NCBI GenBank assembly: GCA_003105305.1
Contig: PQAQ01000232.1
Coordinates: 317 to 15,896 of the forward strand
DNA from: Candidatus Methylomirabilota bacterium
GTDB taxonomy: Bacteria > Methylomirabilota > Methylomirabilia > Methylomirabilales > Methylomirabilaceae
Direction: 5' to 3'
DNA: 15,580 nucleotides
The notes beneath the pieces were generated by a model. That model was not told the DNA's origin. It was given only the letters and a program-made list of their open reading frames with translations, and searched no databases. Shown in pieces: positions 6,571 to 14,303 of this stretch. Each line of letters opens with the position of its first letter. Position 1 is the stretch's first letter. The position numbers and the translations under genes are program-made.

Positions 6571-8115
6571 TTACAGCTCTAAAAGCACCGCCACCTCGTC
6601 GCAATAATCCCACTTGCTACAATGACGACAATCCTTCCACACCTTTTCCGGAAGTGTCAGTCTGTCAACCACGCGGAATCCCAGCCGTTCAAAAAAGGCC
6701 GGCTTATCGGTCAGGCCAAACACCCGCTTGATCGCCCGTGCCTTTGCCGCGACGATGCAGGCTTCAGTCACCGCGCGGCCGATCCCTTTGCCCTCGTACT
6801 CCGGTCTGACGGCCAGTGATCGAATCTCCGCCAGGTCCGCTCCGTAAATAAACAGGGAGCACACCCCGACAATCTGCCCGTCCTGCTCAACAACGTAAAA
6901 GTCACTGATCCGATCGTAGAACTCCTGCAGCGTAACCGGCAACAGATCGCCCTTGCCGGCGTATAATTGTATAAGCTGTGAAATAGCCGGCACATCCGTC
7001 GTCTGCGCTTTTCTCACCATGCGCTCTCTCAGGCTGCCGCCGCCGCCATCGCGCCCCCGCAAACAGCTCTTCAACCCGACGCCATCGATGCAGAGCCGGC
7101 CTGGTTCGCCGAGCCTGCCTTCAAGCGTTATCCTGATCGGCAGAAACTGCTGAACCGTCCACAGGTTCGTGAGCAGATGCTGGCTTACACGCGCAGTCGT
7201 GAGGGTCGAGCGACCGTCGGCGAGCGCCATGAGCACCACGAGTTGATCCGCCAGATAGCCCTCGGTCGTGACATCGGCGCTAAGAAAGTCGAGCAAGTCA
7301 TCGGCAGCCTCATCCGCTACCCGCTCGGCCAGCTTGCCGCGCTCGCCAAGCGCGCCGAAACCGGCCCGAGCGCGCTCAAATTCAGCCCATAGAAAGACGC
7401 TGTCACCGGGACAGGCGGCGCCAAATTCGACAATCTCGATCTCGACGGTGTACCCCGCGTCGCCGAGTCGGCGTCGAACCCGATCCGCTTGTCGTTCCGC
7501 AATCGTTCTGGGAAGTGCGGCTACGGCTGATACACCCCGGACAGCCAGAAGCGCACCGCGCTCCGTCAGATCAATCGAAGCCAGTTGCGCCAGCGGCTGC
7601 ACCGCAGCCCGTACCGTCCCACCCCCCTTTGGGTAAAAGCCACCCCGTTCTACGTGCCAGGCAGCGGTCAGGCCCATCCTCTCCACCACCGGGAGAAACA
7701 CCTCGGATATATAGGGGGCCGCTGGACTCCACGGAACGTGCGTTCCGCCCCTGAGGAGGAGCTCCGAGGGTTTGTCCGCAAACGCCAGTGGCGCAAGGAT
7801 GGCCTGAAACACGAGCGACACCGCGCCGGCCGTCCCGATGTCTGATCGACGCGATCCTCCGGTAATCGGGCCAGGGCAGAAATACAGGCGTAACGAACCG
7901 AGTTCCGCCCCCTGTACCTCGGCGCCCGTAATGTCCGCGAGCATCGTGACACAGGAAAGGTGCTGTGGCTGAAGTCCCGGATTTCTCCGGCCGGCTCGAA
8001 TCTTGACAAGCTCAACAGGTCTGCCAAGGACGGCGGCCAGGGTCAGGGCCGTCCTAAGAATCTGCCCGCCCCCTTCGCCGTGCGATCCGTCTATCCGGAG
8101 AACAGCACTGCCCAC
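6571..8115 (-). CDS. rtcA: RNA 3'-terminal phosphate cyclase fused to an N-acetylglutamate-synthase-like GNAT domain
   Basis: RtcA converts RNA 3'-phosphate ends to 2',3'-cyclic phosphates with ATP. Residues 1-350 are a full RtcA: HGEGGGQILRTAL (12-24), NPGLQPQHL (45-53), SDIGTAGAVSL (91-101), RGGFYPKGGG (157-166) and the probable AMP-accepting His313 in SQHLLTNLW. A Gly/Arg-rich linker (about 351-365) leads without a stop into a complete short ArgA-like acetyltransferase. Its marks are DLAEIRSLAV (427-436), the acetyl-CoA loop YEGKGIG (440-446), FFERLGF (474-480) and CRHC with C505 (496-505). RtcA proteins are usually about 340 residues, so the 514-residue length reflects the extra domain. 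Met366 (ATG at 7018-7020) could start a separate acetyltransferase. The start codon at 8115 is GTG, with only a distant AAGGA. No rtcB or rtcR is present nearby. Confidence 0.92.
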   Translation of the reverse strand: MGSAVLRIDGSHGEGGGQILRTALTLAAVLGRPVELVKIRAGRRNPGLQPQHLSCVTMLADITGAEVQGAELGSLRLYFCPGPITGGSRRSDIGTAGAVSLVFQAILAPLAFADKPSELLLRGGTHVPWSPAAPYISEVFLPVVERMGLTAAWHVERGGFYPKGGGTVRAAVQPLAQLASIDLTERGALLAVRGVSAVAALPRTIAERQADRVRRRLGDAGYTVEIEIVEFGAACPGDSVFLWAEFERARAGFGALGERGKLAERVADEAADDLLDFLSADVTTEGYLADQLVVLMALADGRSTLTTARVSQHLLTNLWTVQQFLPIRITLEGRLGEPGRLCIDGVGLKSCLRGRDGGGGSLRERMVRKAQTTDVPAISQLIQLYAGKGDLLPVTLQEFYDRISDFYVVEQDGQIVGVCSLFIYGADLAEIRSLAVRPEYEGKGIGRAVTEACIVAAKARAIKRVFGLTDKPAFFERLGFRVVDRLTLPEKVWKDCRHCSKWDYCDEVAVLLEL

Positions 8116-8146
8116 GATACCGACACCATCCTTGTCGTGACGAAGT

Positions 8147-8167
8147 TACCAGAATCTGAAACCGGTA
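8147..8167. promoter_or_regulatory. Imperfect inverted repeat at the predicted rtcA-fusion transcription start
   Basis: TACCAG (8147-8152) and CCGGTA (8162-8167) match at 5 of 6 positions as inverted arms separated by nine bases. The element touches the -10 box and covers the expected start site, where a repressor would block initiation. Symmetry is seen; operator function is inference. Confidence 0.3.
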
Positions 8168-8195
8168 TTATTTGCTCGCCGATGGAAAGTGTCAA
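8167..8195 (-). promoter_or_regulatory. Predicted sigma70 promoter for rtcA fusion, dikinase regulator and DUF3105
   Basis: On the minus strand, a perfect TTGACA (8190-8195) and AATAAT (8167-8172; five of six matches to TATAAT) are separated by 17 bases. The predicted start near 8160 gives a leader of about 45 bases to the GTG at 8115. The next gaps downstream are 22 and 62 bases without an obvious terminator, so three genes are probably read together. This is not the sigma54 promoter known for enterobacterial rtcBA. Confidence 0.65.
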
Positions 8196-8229
8196 GGAAA
8201 CTCTTTTTGTGCCCGGTTAAGCGACTTCA

Positions 8230-8634
8230 TCAGGAGTTTCTCGCCCTTTCTGCCTTTCTTGCAGCCTTATTGTGAAAACGTGCGAGCTCAACGATCACAC
8301 GCCTATGCTCGCACTCAGCAATCTTCTCGACCTTGTCGAAGGCCTCAATCCGAAACGTGAGGCGCCGCCCATCGATCTGCGTGAGCCTCGCCACCACCTT
8401 CACCACGAGCCCGATCGGGGTCGGCGCCAGGTGCCTCATCATTATCGCGCTGCCGACTGTACCCTGCCCATCAGACAGATGCGATTGCACCCCGGCAGTC
8501 GCCGCCTCCTCCATCCACTCAATCACAACCGGCGTAGTCAGGACATGCACGAATGGGTTGCCGTGTCGGTCGGCGGCCTCGGCTTCGGTTACCGTCCACG
8601 TCCTCTCAAACATCATCCCTTCATGCAGGGTCAT
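8230..8634 (-). CDS. FlK-like hotdog-fold acyl-CoA thioesterase
   Basis: A 134-residue hotdog-fold protein of the fluoroacetyl-CoA-thioesterase-like group, which hydrolyses small acyl-CoA esters. Visible marks are VLTTPVVIEWMEEAA (31-45), GTVGSAIMMRHLAPTPIG (58-75), DGRRLTFRIEAFD (88-100) and EHRRVIVELARF (109-120). Thr34, Glu42 and His68 keep the 8- and 26-residue spacing of the Thr42-Glu50-His76 triad of Streptomyces FlK, as I recall it. The start is the ATG at 8634, with GGAGGA 4 bases upstream; an upstream start at 8658 has no such site. The real substrate is probably an ordinary toxic or stray acyl-CoA and not fluoroacetyl-CoA. The gene diverges from the potassium locus and precedes the rtcA promoter by about 35 bases. 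Confidence 0.85.
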   Translation of the reverse strand: MTLHEGMMFERTWTVTEAEAADRHGNPFVHVLTTPVVIEWMEEAATAGVQSHLSDGQGTVGSAIMMRHLAPTPIGLVVKVVARLTQIDGRRLTFRIEAFDKVEKIAECEHRRVIVELARFHNKAARKAERARNS

Positions 8635-8688
8635 CGATTCCTCCGATCTCGAACGCATGGTTCCAGGTGTCTCTACGTGGAATAGTTC

Positions 8689-8717
8689 TTGACAGGCTCA
8701 TGGGGAGTGACTAGATT
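8689..8717 (+). promoter_or_regulatory. Strong predicted sigma70 promoter of the potassium-transport operon
   Basis: A perfect TTGACA (8689-8694) and TAGATT (8712-8717) are separated by exactly 17 bases. Transcription should start near 8724, leaving a leader of about 190 bases before the transporter start. The divergent thioesterase gene begins 55 bases upstream of the -35 box. Confidence 0.65.
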
Positions 8718-8723
8718 GAGCCG

Positions 8724-8912
8724 GTTTTGCTGAACTCCATAACCCTATACACGCTATGCTATCACATGAACGGTCCGGTGAGCGCGCGGGTCTTTATTGG
8801 ACCTGCCAACTTGACGGACCGGGCTGACCGGGATAGCATCCACACTGGCGGATGAGCTTCCAGGCAACCAATCCGGTCCGCTGATCCTGCACGCGTGATC
8901 GTGAGGCACTCT
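8724..8912 (+). ncRNA. Structured 5' leader with mutually exclusive helices (putative regulatory RNA)
   Basis: The leader between the promoter and the transporter gene can form a nested hairpin at 8786-8806 (8 pairs including two G-U, loop TTATT), enclosed by CGGTCCG (8771-8777) pairing with CGGACCG (8815-8821). The same CGGACCGG (8815-8822) can instead pair perfectly over 8 bases with CCGGTCCG (8873-8880), just before the start region. The two pairings exclude each other, as in attenuators and riboswitches. I see no U-run terminator and no match to the c-di-AMP (ydaO) consensus as I remember it, so the class and any ligand are unknown. Confidence 0.35.
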
Positions 8913-10856
8913 GTGCGTACCCTCGAAAAAGAGAGCGGAACAACCGTCTTGCGGCAGACTACCGAATATCAGCCGCCTCGCTCATGGCGGACCTGGCTGA
9001 TAGGCCGCCCGCTCCGGACCGCCGATGCGCCAAATCAGGCCATTGGCAAAGCGGTCGGCCTGGCCGTCTTCGCCTCTGACGCGCTGTCATCAACTGCGTA
9101 TGCGACCGACGAGATCCTGTTCGTTCTGGCCGCTGCCGGAGCAGTTGCGTTCGTCTATGCCCTCCCGATTGCGCTGGCTATCGTAGCGTTGCTCACCATT
9201 GTCACACTCTCCTACGAGCAAACGATCCACGCCTACCCGGATGGCGGAGGCGCATATATTGTGGCCCGCGACAACCTGGGAGAATTTCCGGCTCAGATGG
9301 CCGGAGGGGCGCTGCTCACTGATTACATCCTGACGGTCGCCGTCTCGGTGGCCTCAGGTGTGGCCCAACTGACCTCAGCCTACCCTTCGCTCTCGCCGTA
9401 TCGGGTTCTGTTGTCCGTTGGACTGGTGCTCTTGATGATGCTTGTCAACCTGCGCGGCGTGAGAGAATCCGGGGCGATCCTCGCTATTCCTAGCTATTTT
9501 TTCCTGGCGATGATGTTACTGACAGTAGGCAGCGGTTTTATGCAGTACGTTACGGGGAGCCTGGGTACGGTGGAACACCCTCCACATCTTGGAAGAGAAC
9601 CGCTCATGCGCTCGGTTACGCTGTTTTTGCTCCTCCACGCCTTCTCCAACGGCACGACGGCCCTTACCGGCGTAGAGGCCATCTCTAACGGGGTCACGGC
9701 CTTCAAGGAGCCGCGCAGCCGCAATGCCGGAATCACGCTGATCTGGATGTCGGCCATCCTGGGCACGCTGTTCCTTGGCATCACCTTCTTGGCAGGCAGG
9801 ATCGCCGCCACGCCTTCGGAATCGGAAACACTTATCTCGCAACTGGCACGCACGACCTATGACGGTCGAGGTCTCATGTATCTCATTACCATCGCGGCCA
9901 CAACGCTTATACTGACCATGGCAGCCAATACGGCCTTTGCCGGCTTCCCCCGGCTGAGCGCCCTTCTTGCAGCAGATGGTTTTCTGCCACGACAATTGAC
10001 GTACCGGGGAAGCCGCCTGGTCTACTCGCGCGGCATTGTTGCGCTGGCCCTTATCGCTTCGCTCCTGATCGCGCTATTCCAGGCCAGCGTGAACGCGCTG
10101 ATCCCTCTATACGCCATTGGCGTATTCCTCTCCTTCACGCTGTCACAGGCCGGCATGGCGCACCGCTGGTGGAAAACCGGCCGGCTCTCGGCCGGGCAGG
10201 AAGCACACGAACGCAGCTCTGTGCTCCGACACGACCCCCGCTGGGCTTTCAAGATGGTCATCAACGGGCTTGGTTCGGTCTGCACGGCGATGGTGATGTT
10301 GATCTTTGCCGTGACGAAGTTTCACGATGGGGCATGGATTGTCATTCTTCTTATACCCATCCTCGTAGCGATGTTCTCGGCGATCCATTACCATTACCGC
10401 GATCTGGCAGCGCGTCTGTCGCTGGAACAGTACGGCGGACCGGCTCGGATCTCGCGCCAGCGCGTGATCCTGGCGGTCAGCGGCGTCCATCGAGGCACGC
10501 TGACCGCGCTTCGCTATGCCCGCACGCTCTCCGATGACATCACGGCAGTGCATATCTGTATAGATCAGAATGAGGTCGAAAGTCTGCGTTCCAAGTGGGA
10601 ATCGTGGGGTGATGGCGTCCGTCTGGTCGTACTCGACTCCCCGTATCGATTGCTTCTGGAGCCACTGTTGGGGTACATTGAGCAGATCGCAGCGCAGCGA
10701 CAGCCCAACGAGATCATTACGATCATCGTGCCGCAGTTCGTTCCCCGCCGCTGGTGGCATAACTTCCTCCACACCCAAACTGCGATGTGGCTGCGGCTGA
10801 TGCTCTTATTTAAACCGGGTATCGTCATCACCGACGTGCCCTATCAAATAGAGTGA
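8913..10856 (+). CDS. kimA: KimA-type (APC superfamily) potassium/proton symporter
   Basis: KimA proteins are inner-membrane H+-coupled K+ importers. The 647 residues begin with a cytoplasmic stretch ending in WLIGRPL (about 28-34), followed by a long run of hydrophobic helices. Helix-1 motif FASDALSSTAYATDEIL is at about 53-69, SYEQTIHAYPDGGGAYIVA at 100-118, and LLTDYILTVAVSVASG at 134-149. Asp56, Tyr63 and Asp137 keep the spacing of Asp36, Tyr43 and Asp117, reported as K+ or H+ ligands in Bacillus KimA (from memory). The last 135 or so residues form a soluble USP-like domain. The chosen GTG has GTGAGG six bases upstream; the GTG at 8895 would add six residues but lacks a ribosome site. Two RCK genes follow in the same direction, 33 bases downstream. 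A generic amino-acid permease is less likely. Confidence 0.85.
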   Translation: MRTLEKESGTTVLRQTTEYQPPRSWRTWLIGRPLRTADAPNQAIGKAVGLAVFASDALSSTAYATDEILFVLAAAGAVAFVYALPIALAIVALLTIVTLSYEQTIHAYPDGGGAYIVARDNLGEFPAQMAGGALLTDYILTVAVSVASGVAQLTSAYPSLSPYRVLLSVGLVLLMMLVNLRGVRESGAILAIPSYFFLAMMLLTVGSGFMQYVTGSLGTVEHPPHLGREPLMRSVTLFLLLHAFSNGTTALTGVEAISNGVTAFKEPRSRNAGITLIWMSAILGTLFLGITFLAGRIAATPSESETLISQLARTTYDGRGLMYLITIAATTLILTMAANTAFAGFPRLSALLAADGFLPRQLTYRGSRLVYSRGIVALALIASLLIALFQASVNALIPLYAIGVFLSFTLSQAGMAHRWWKTGRLSAGQEAHERSSVLRHDPRWAFKMVINGLGSVCTAMVMLIFAVTKFHDGAWIVILLIPILVAMFSAIHYHYRDLAARLSLEQYGGPARISRQRVILAVSGVHRGTLTALRYARTLSDDITAVHICIDQNEVESLRSKWESWGDGVRLVVLDSPYRLLLEPLLGYIEQIAAQRQPNEIITIIVPQFVPRRWWHNFLHTQTAMWLRLMLLFKPGIVITDVPYQIE

Positions 10857-10889
10857 CGTCGGGTTGGCATCGGAGGAACCGAACAGGTT

Positions 10890-11549
10890 ATGCGTATTAT
10901 CATCGTAGGCTGCGGACGCGTAGGCGCGGAACTGGCGTACCGCTTATTCCGGACGGGACATCAGATAGCCGTCATCGACCAGGTCGCCGCGGCCTTGGAT
11001 AATCTGCCTACAGATTTCCGCGGGCGCGTCGTGCAGGGCGAGGCGCTGGCTGCGGATGTACTCATCCGAGCAGGTATCGAACAGGCCGACGGTCTTGCGG
11101 CCGTCACCAACTCCGACACGCTCAACGCAGTCGTCGCGCACGTGGCACGAAGCGTCTATCACGTGCCGCAGGTCGTTGTGCGCAACTACCATCCGCGCTG
11201 GCGAGTCTTGCACGAGGCATTCGGACTCCAAGTGGTGAGCTCGACCAGTTGGGGCGCACAGCGCATCGAAGAGCTGCTCTACCCGGCGTTCGCCAGGTGC
11301 GTGTTCTCAGCCGGCAATGGCGAGGTCGAAATCTATGAGCTCTCAGTATCAGAGGCCTGGCACGGCCGCGCGCTTCATGAGCTGCTTCATACAAGCCAGT
11401 GTCTGGCGGTGGCGCTGACCCGTGCGGGTAAGGCTATGCTCCCCGCTCCCGAGGAGCGGCTGGAGACAGGCGACATTCTGCACCTGAGCTCTACGATGGC
11501 CGGCATCGAAACCTTGCGCGAACAACTGAAGATACCACTAGGGGGATGA
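10890..11549 (+). CDS. trkA: TrkA/KtrA-type RCK regulatory protein (first copy)
   Basis: A 219-residue soluble protein with an N-terminal nucleotide-binding RCK_N (Rossmann) domain and a C-terminal RCK_C domain. Such proteins form rings on the cytoplasmic face of K+ transporters and gate them in response to NAD(H), ATP/ADP or c-di-AMP. The dinucleotide loop GCGRVG (7-12) is intact, and the acidic residue ending the second strand is Asp30. The RCK_C part spans about 145-219 and ends with ETGDILHLSS, typical of that fold. The gene starts 33 bases after the KimA-like gene, with GGAGGA 12 or so bases before the ATG, and runs one base short of the second RCK gene. Length fits KtrA/KtrC (about 220) and not the double-unit TrkA (about 450). 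No TrkH/KtrB channel is present in the window. Confidence 0.93.
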   Translation: MRIIIVGCGRVGAELAYRLFRTGHQIAVIDQVAAALDNLPTDFRGRVVQGEALAADVLIRAGIEQADGLAAVTNSDTLNAVVAHVARSVYHVPQVVVRNYHPRWRVLHEAFGLQVVSSTSWGAQRIEELLYPAFARCVFSAGNGEVEIYELSVSEAWHGRALHELLHTSQCLAVALTRAGKAMLPAPEERLETGDILHLSSTMAGIETLREQLKIPLGG

Positions 11550-11550
11550 C

Positions 11551-12240
11551 ATGTTTGTGCTGATCGCCGGTGGAGGCCGAACTGCCGCACATCTCGCCAC
11601 CCTCTTGCTGGGTCATCAGCATGAGGTCCGGGTGCTGGAACACCGACGTGACGTACTCACGAACCTTCACCATGAGTTACCCACCGAGGTGATTTACGAA
11701 GGCAACCCCATCGATCCGCTAATATTGGAACAGGCCGGCATCGGTCGGGCGAAGGTGCTGGCTGCGTGTACGTCCGTCGATGAAGATAATCTTGCGCTCT
11801 GTTACTTTGCCCGTACCCGCTACAACGTGCCCCGCATCATCGCTTGGGTGAACAATCCTCGCACTGCCTGGCTCTTCGACGAGAAGTTCCATGTCGACGT
11901 CGCGCTCAACCAAGCGCAGATCTTCAGCAGCCTGATCGAGGAAGAGATGTCGCTCGGCGATATGATGACGTTACTCAAACTGCGGAGAGGCCGCTACTCA
12001 CTGGTCGAAGAGAAGATCCCGGACGGAGCGCGCGTTCTTGGGATCGCTATCAAAGATCTGACGCTGCCCGCGAACTCGGTCATTGCCACCATCATCCGGC
12101 ACGGCCAGATCCTCATTCCTCGAGGGGGCACGCGATTTGAAGTTGGGGACGAAGTCCTCGCGATCGCAGACCATGAAGGGGCCGAAGAGCTGGCCAGGCT
12201 GTTCGGCCGCCCGATCCCGTCTGCACCGGACAACGCTTAG
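11551..12240 (+). CDS. TrkA-type RCK regulatory protein (second copy, divergent dinucleotide loop)
   Basis: A 229-residue RCK_N/RCK_C protein, distinct from its upstream neighbour. Its loop reads GGGRTA (7-12), with Ala12 where the third Gly of GxGxxG is expected, and the second-strand acid is Glu30. GNPIDPLILEQAGI (51-64) matches the family's G-D/N-P segment. The RCK_C domain (about 150-220) contains LPANSVIATIIRHGQILIPRGG and FEVGDEVLAIA. The ATG lies one base after the previous TGA, with GGGGGATG in front, so translation is probably coupled and the two proteins may assemble into a heteromeric ring. The C-terminus converges on the Kef-type antiporter gene across a 56-base gap. Confidence 0.92.
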   Translation: MFVLIAGGGRTAAHLATLLLGHQHEVRVLEHRRDVLTNLHHELPTEVIYEGNPIDPLILEQAGIGRAKVLAACTSVDEDNLALCYFARTRYNVPRIIAWVNNPRTAWLFDEKFHVDVALNQAQIFSSLIEEEMSLGDMMTLLKLRRGRYSLVEEKIPDGARVLGIAIKDLTLPANSVIATIIRHGQILIPRGGTRFEVGDEVLAIADHEGAEELARLFGRPIPSAPDNA

Positions 12241-12296
12241 CAGGCGGGTGCGTCATAAAAGACACCTCAGCATTGCTACGGCGGGTCATCGCTCGC

Positions 12297-14303
12297 TCAT
12301 GAGGCGCCGTGGCCGCTCAATAGAGCCGATGCGCGCTGAATCTGCGCGCCTCCTCCCAACAGGACCACAACATCGCCCTCATCCAGGTGCGTCGCCTCAG
12401 AGAGGTGCGATACGGTTCGTCCGCCTCGAATGACTGCAATGATCGAGGCGTCGTTTGGCGGCTGGATAGATAGCTGCCCTATCGTCTTTCCAACCGCAGA
12501 CGAGTGTTCTTTGATCCTTACAGTTTCCACACGGACATTCGTTAGGGTCCTGCCGTGCAGATGGTGGATCAACCTCTGGAGGCTTCCCCGCCGCAGCATC
12601 TCGTAGCCCTCTCCGCGGATCTGCTCGGCCTTTTCCATGATCAGGTCATGGGGCACCCCATAGGTTCGGAGTACCAGAGCGAAGATCTCAATTGAGGTTT
12701 CGAACTCCTCTGGCACCACCTCATCGGCACCCAGATGGAGCAGTTCGTCGACTGCTTTCAGATAGCGTGTCCGCACGATGGTATGTATGCCGGAATTCAC
12801 GCCTCTGGCTAGCTGCACAATTCGTCTCGCGGCTAACGGATCCGAAACCGCGACGACCAAGATTTTCGCCTGTTCGATTCGAACGTGGCGGAGCGCAGTG
12901 GGATTCGTAGCGTCTCCGTATATAATCGGCACTCCCTTGTTGGCCTCCCTTCGCACGATCTCACCATGTTGTTCCAGAATGACGTACGGAATCCCAGTCT
13001 CCTTGAGTACGCGGGAAAGGTTGCGCCCATTGACCCCATAGCCGACCACGATGACATGATCCGTGATCGTCAGGCCGTGTGCGCTCGTCGTAGCGACCTG
13101 CACAATCGTCCGATTCGGCAGCCACCGCCGGAGTCTCTCGATGCCCTCCGCGCGTCGGGCCATTCTTGGCGCTCCCTTGATCAGAAACGGCGTGCCGACC
13201 ATGGTGAGCACCGAAACGGCAAGAAACAGCTGGTGGAGCTCCTCCGTCAGCAGACCGAGCGCTTGTCCTTTCTCTGCCAGAATGAAGGCGAATTCTCCCA
13301 CCTGGGCCAGTGCAATTCCACTCAGTATGGCGACTCGCGGCGGAAATCCGATCACCATGATAGAGGCTGCCCCACCGATAAGTTTTGCCGAGATGATCGC
13401 GCCGACCAGTCCGAGAATGAGGAAAGGGTGGTTGAGCATAACACGAGCATCCATGAGCATCCCGACTGAGACAAAGAACAGGCTGGTAAAACTGTCCCGA
13501 AACGGGATCACCTCGGCTATCGCCTGGTAGCTGTATCTGGACTCGGAAATCACCAGACCTGCGATGAACGCGCCAAGCGCGAGAGAGAGGCCGGTCAGTG
13601 AGGTAATCCAGGCGATCCCGAGACACAGGACGATGATCGCAAGCAGGAATAACTCCCGGATCCTGGTCTGGACGATGAGTTCAAGCAGCCTGGGGACAAG
13701 CCGCCGCGCCGTAACAACGATCATGACGACCAACGCCGCCGATGCGCTCAATGGGAGCGCCAGTCCCCAGATACTTCGATCGTCGGATTGGGCCAGCAAC
13801 GGGATAAACAACATCATCGGCACAACCGCCAGGTCCTGAAAGATCAGGATGCTGATTGTCACGCGTCCGTGCAGCGCATCGCTCTCACCTCGTTCTTCCA
13901 GGGCCTTCAGGACAATCGCCGTGCTGCTGAGCGACAGAAGGCAGCCCCAGAATATCGCCTCACGGAGCGGGACACCCCACACCGTCACGCCGATCGCGAC
14001 AAGCAGCAGCACGAAGATCACTTGCAAAGGCCCTGCTACCAAAAGCAGCCGGCGGGATGCAATTAATTGCCCCAGGGAAAACTCCACCCCGATGGTGAAC
14101 AGAAGCAACACCACACCGATCTCAGCGACGACGCGTATCTGATCCAGATCTGAGATCAGGTTCAAGCCGTAGGGTCCGACCAGCGCGCCCACGACAAGGA
14201 ATCCAGCGATAGAGGGCAGGCGGATCTTTTGAAAGAGCGAGACGACAGCGATCGAGATAGCAAAGATCGCCAGCAGATCTCTCACTAGGTCATGACCGGG
14301 CAT
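12297..14303 (-). CDS. Kef/YbaL-type CPA2 cation:proton antiporter with C-terminal RCK domains
   Basis: A 668-residue inner-membrane monovalent cation:proton antiporter of the CPA2 family, usually K+ or Na+ efflux. Residues about 8-375 are hydrophobic helices with family marks LLLFTIGVEFSL (66-77), LSLSSTAIVLKALEERGE (123-140), the ion-site FQDLAVVPM (155-163) and LAQVGEFAFIL (332-342). A soluble RCK_N domain starts at about 413 with GYGVNG (421-426) and Glu444, followed by GDATNP (463-468). An RCK_C domain lies at about 588-655. Fused RCK domains resemble KefB/KefC/YbaL, but the glutathione-control residues cannot be judged by eye. The ATG at 14303 lies inside the end of the upstream hydrolase gene (19-base overlap), with AGAGG close in front, so the two are translationally linked. 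It converges on the RCK gene pair. Confidence 0.93.
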   Translation of the reverse strand: MPGHDLVRDLLAIFAISIAVVSLFQKIRLPSIAGFLVVGALVGPYGLNLISDLDQIRVVAEIGVVLLLFTIGVEFSLGQLIASRRLLLVAGPLQVIFVLLLVAIGVTVWGVPLREAIFWGCLLSLSSTAIVLKALEERGESDALHGRVTISILIFQDLAVVPMMLFIPLLAQSDDRSIWGLALPLSASAALVVMIVVTARRLVPRLLELIVQTRIRELFLLAIIVLCLGIAWITSLTGLSLALGAFIAGLVISESRYSYQAIAEVIPFRDSFTSLFFVSVGMLMDARVMLNHPFLILGLVGAIISAKLIGGAASIMVIGFPPRVAILSGIALAQVGEFAFILAEKGQALGLLTEELHQLFLAVSVLTMVGTPFLIKGAPRMARRAEGIERLRRWLPNRTIVQVATTSAHGLTITDHVIVVGYGVNGRNLSRVLKETGIPYVILEQHGEIVRREANKGVPIIYGDATNPTALRHVRIEQAKILVVAVSDPLAARRIVQLARGVNSGIHTIVRTRYLKAVDELLHLGADEVVPEEFETSIEIFALVLRTYGVPHDLIMEKAEQIRGEGYEMLRRGSLQRLIHHLHGRTLTNVRVETVRIKEHSSAVGKTIGQLSIQPPNDASIIAVIRGGRTVSHLSEATHLDEGDVVVLLGGGAQIQRASALLSGHGAS

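Noticed and set aside
7018..7020. A separate acetyltransferase gene beginning at the internal ATG
   Set aside because: No strong ribosome site precedes it and the frame is continuous with RtcA, so one fused gene is annotated; an internal start remains possible.
8724..8912. c-di-AMP (ydaO-type) riboswitch upstream of the KimA-like gene
   Set aside because: The conserved blocks I remember for that class are not visible, so only an unclassified structured leader is claimed.
12241..12296. Terminator in the gap between the second RCK gene and the antiporter
   Set aside because: Only a short interrupted GGTG/CACC hairpin without a U-run is seen; not enough to call a terminator.
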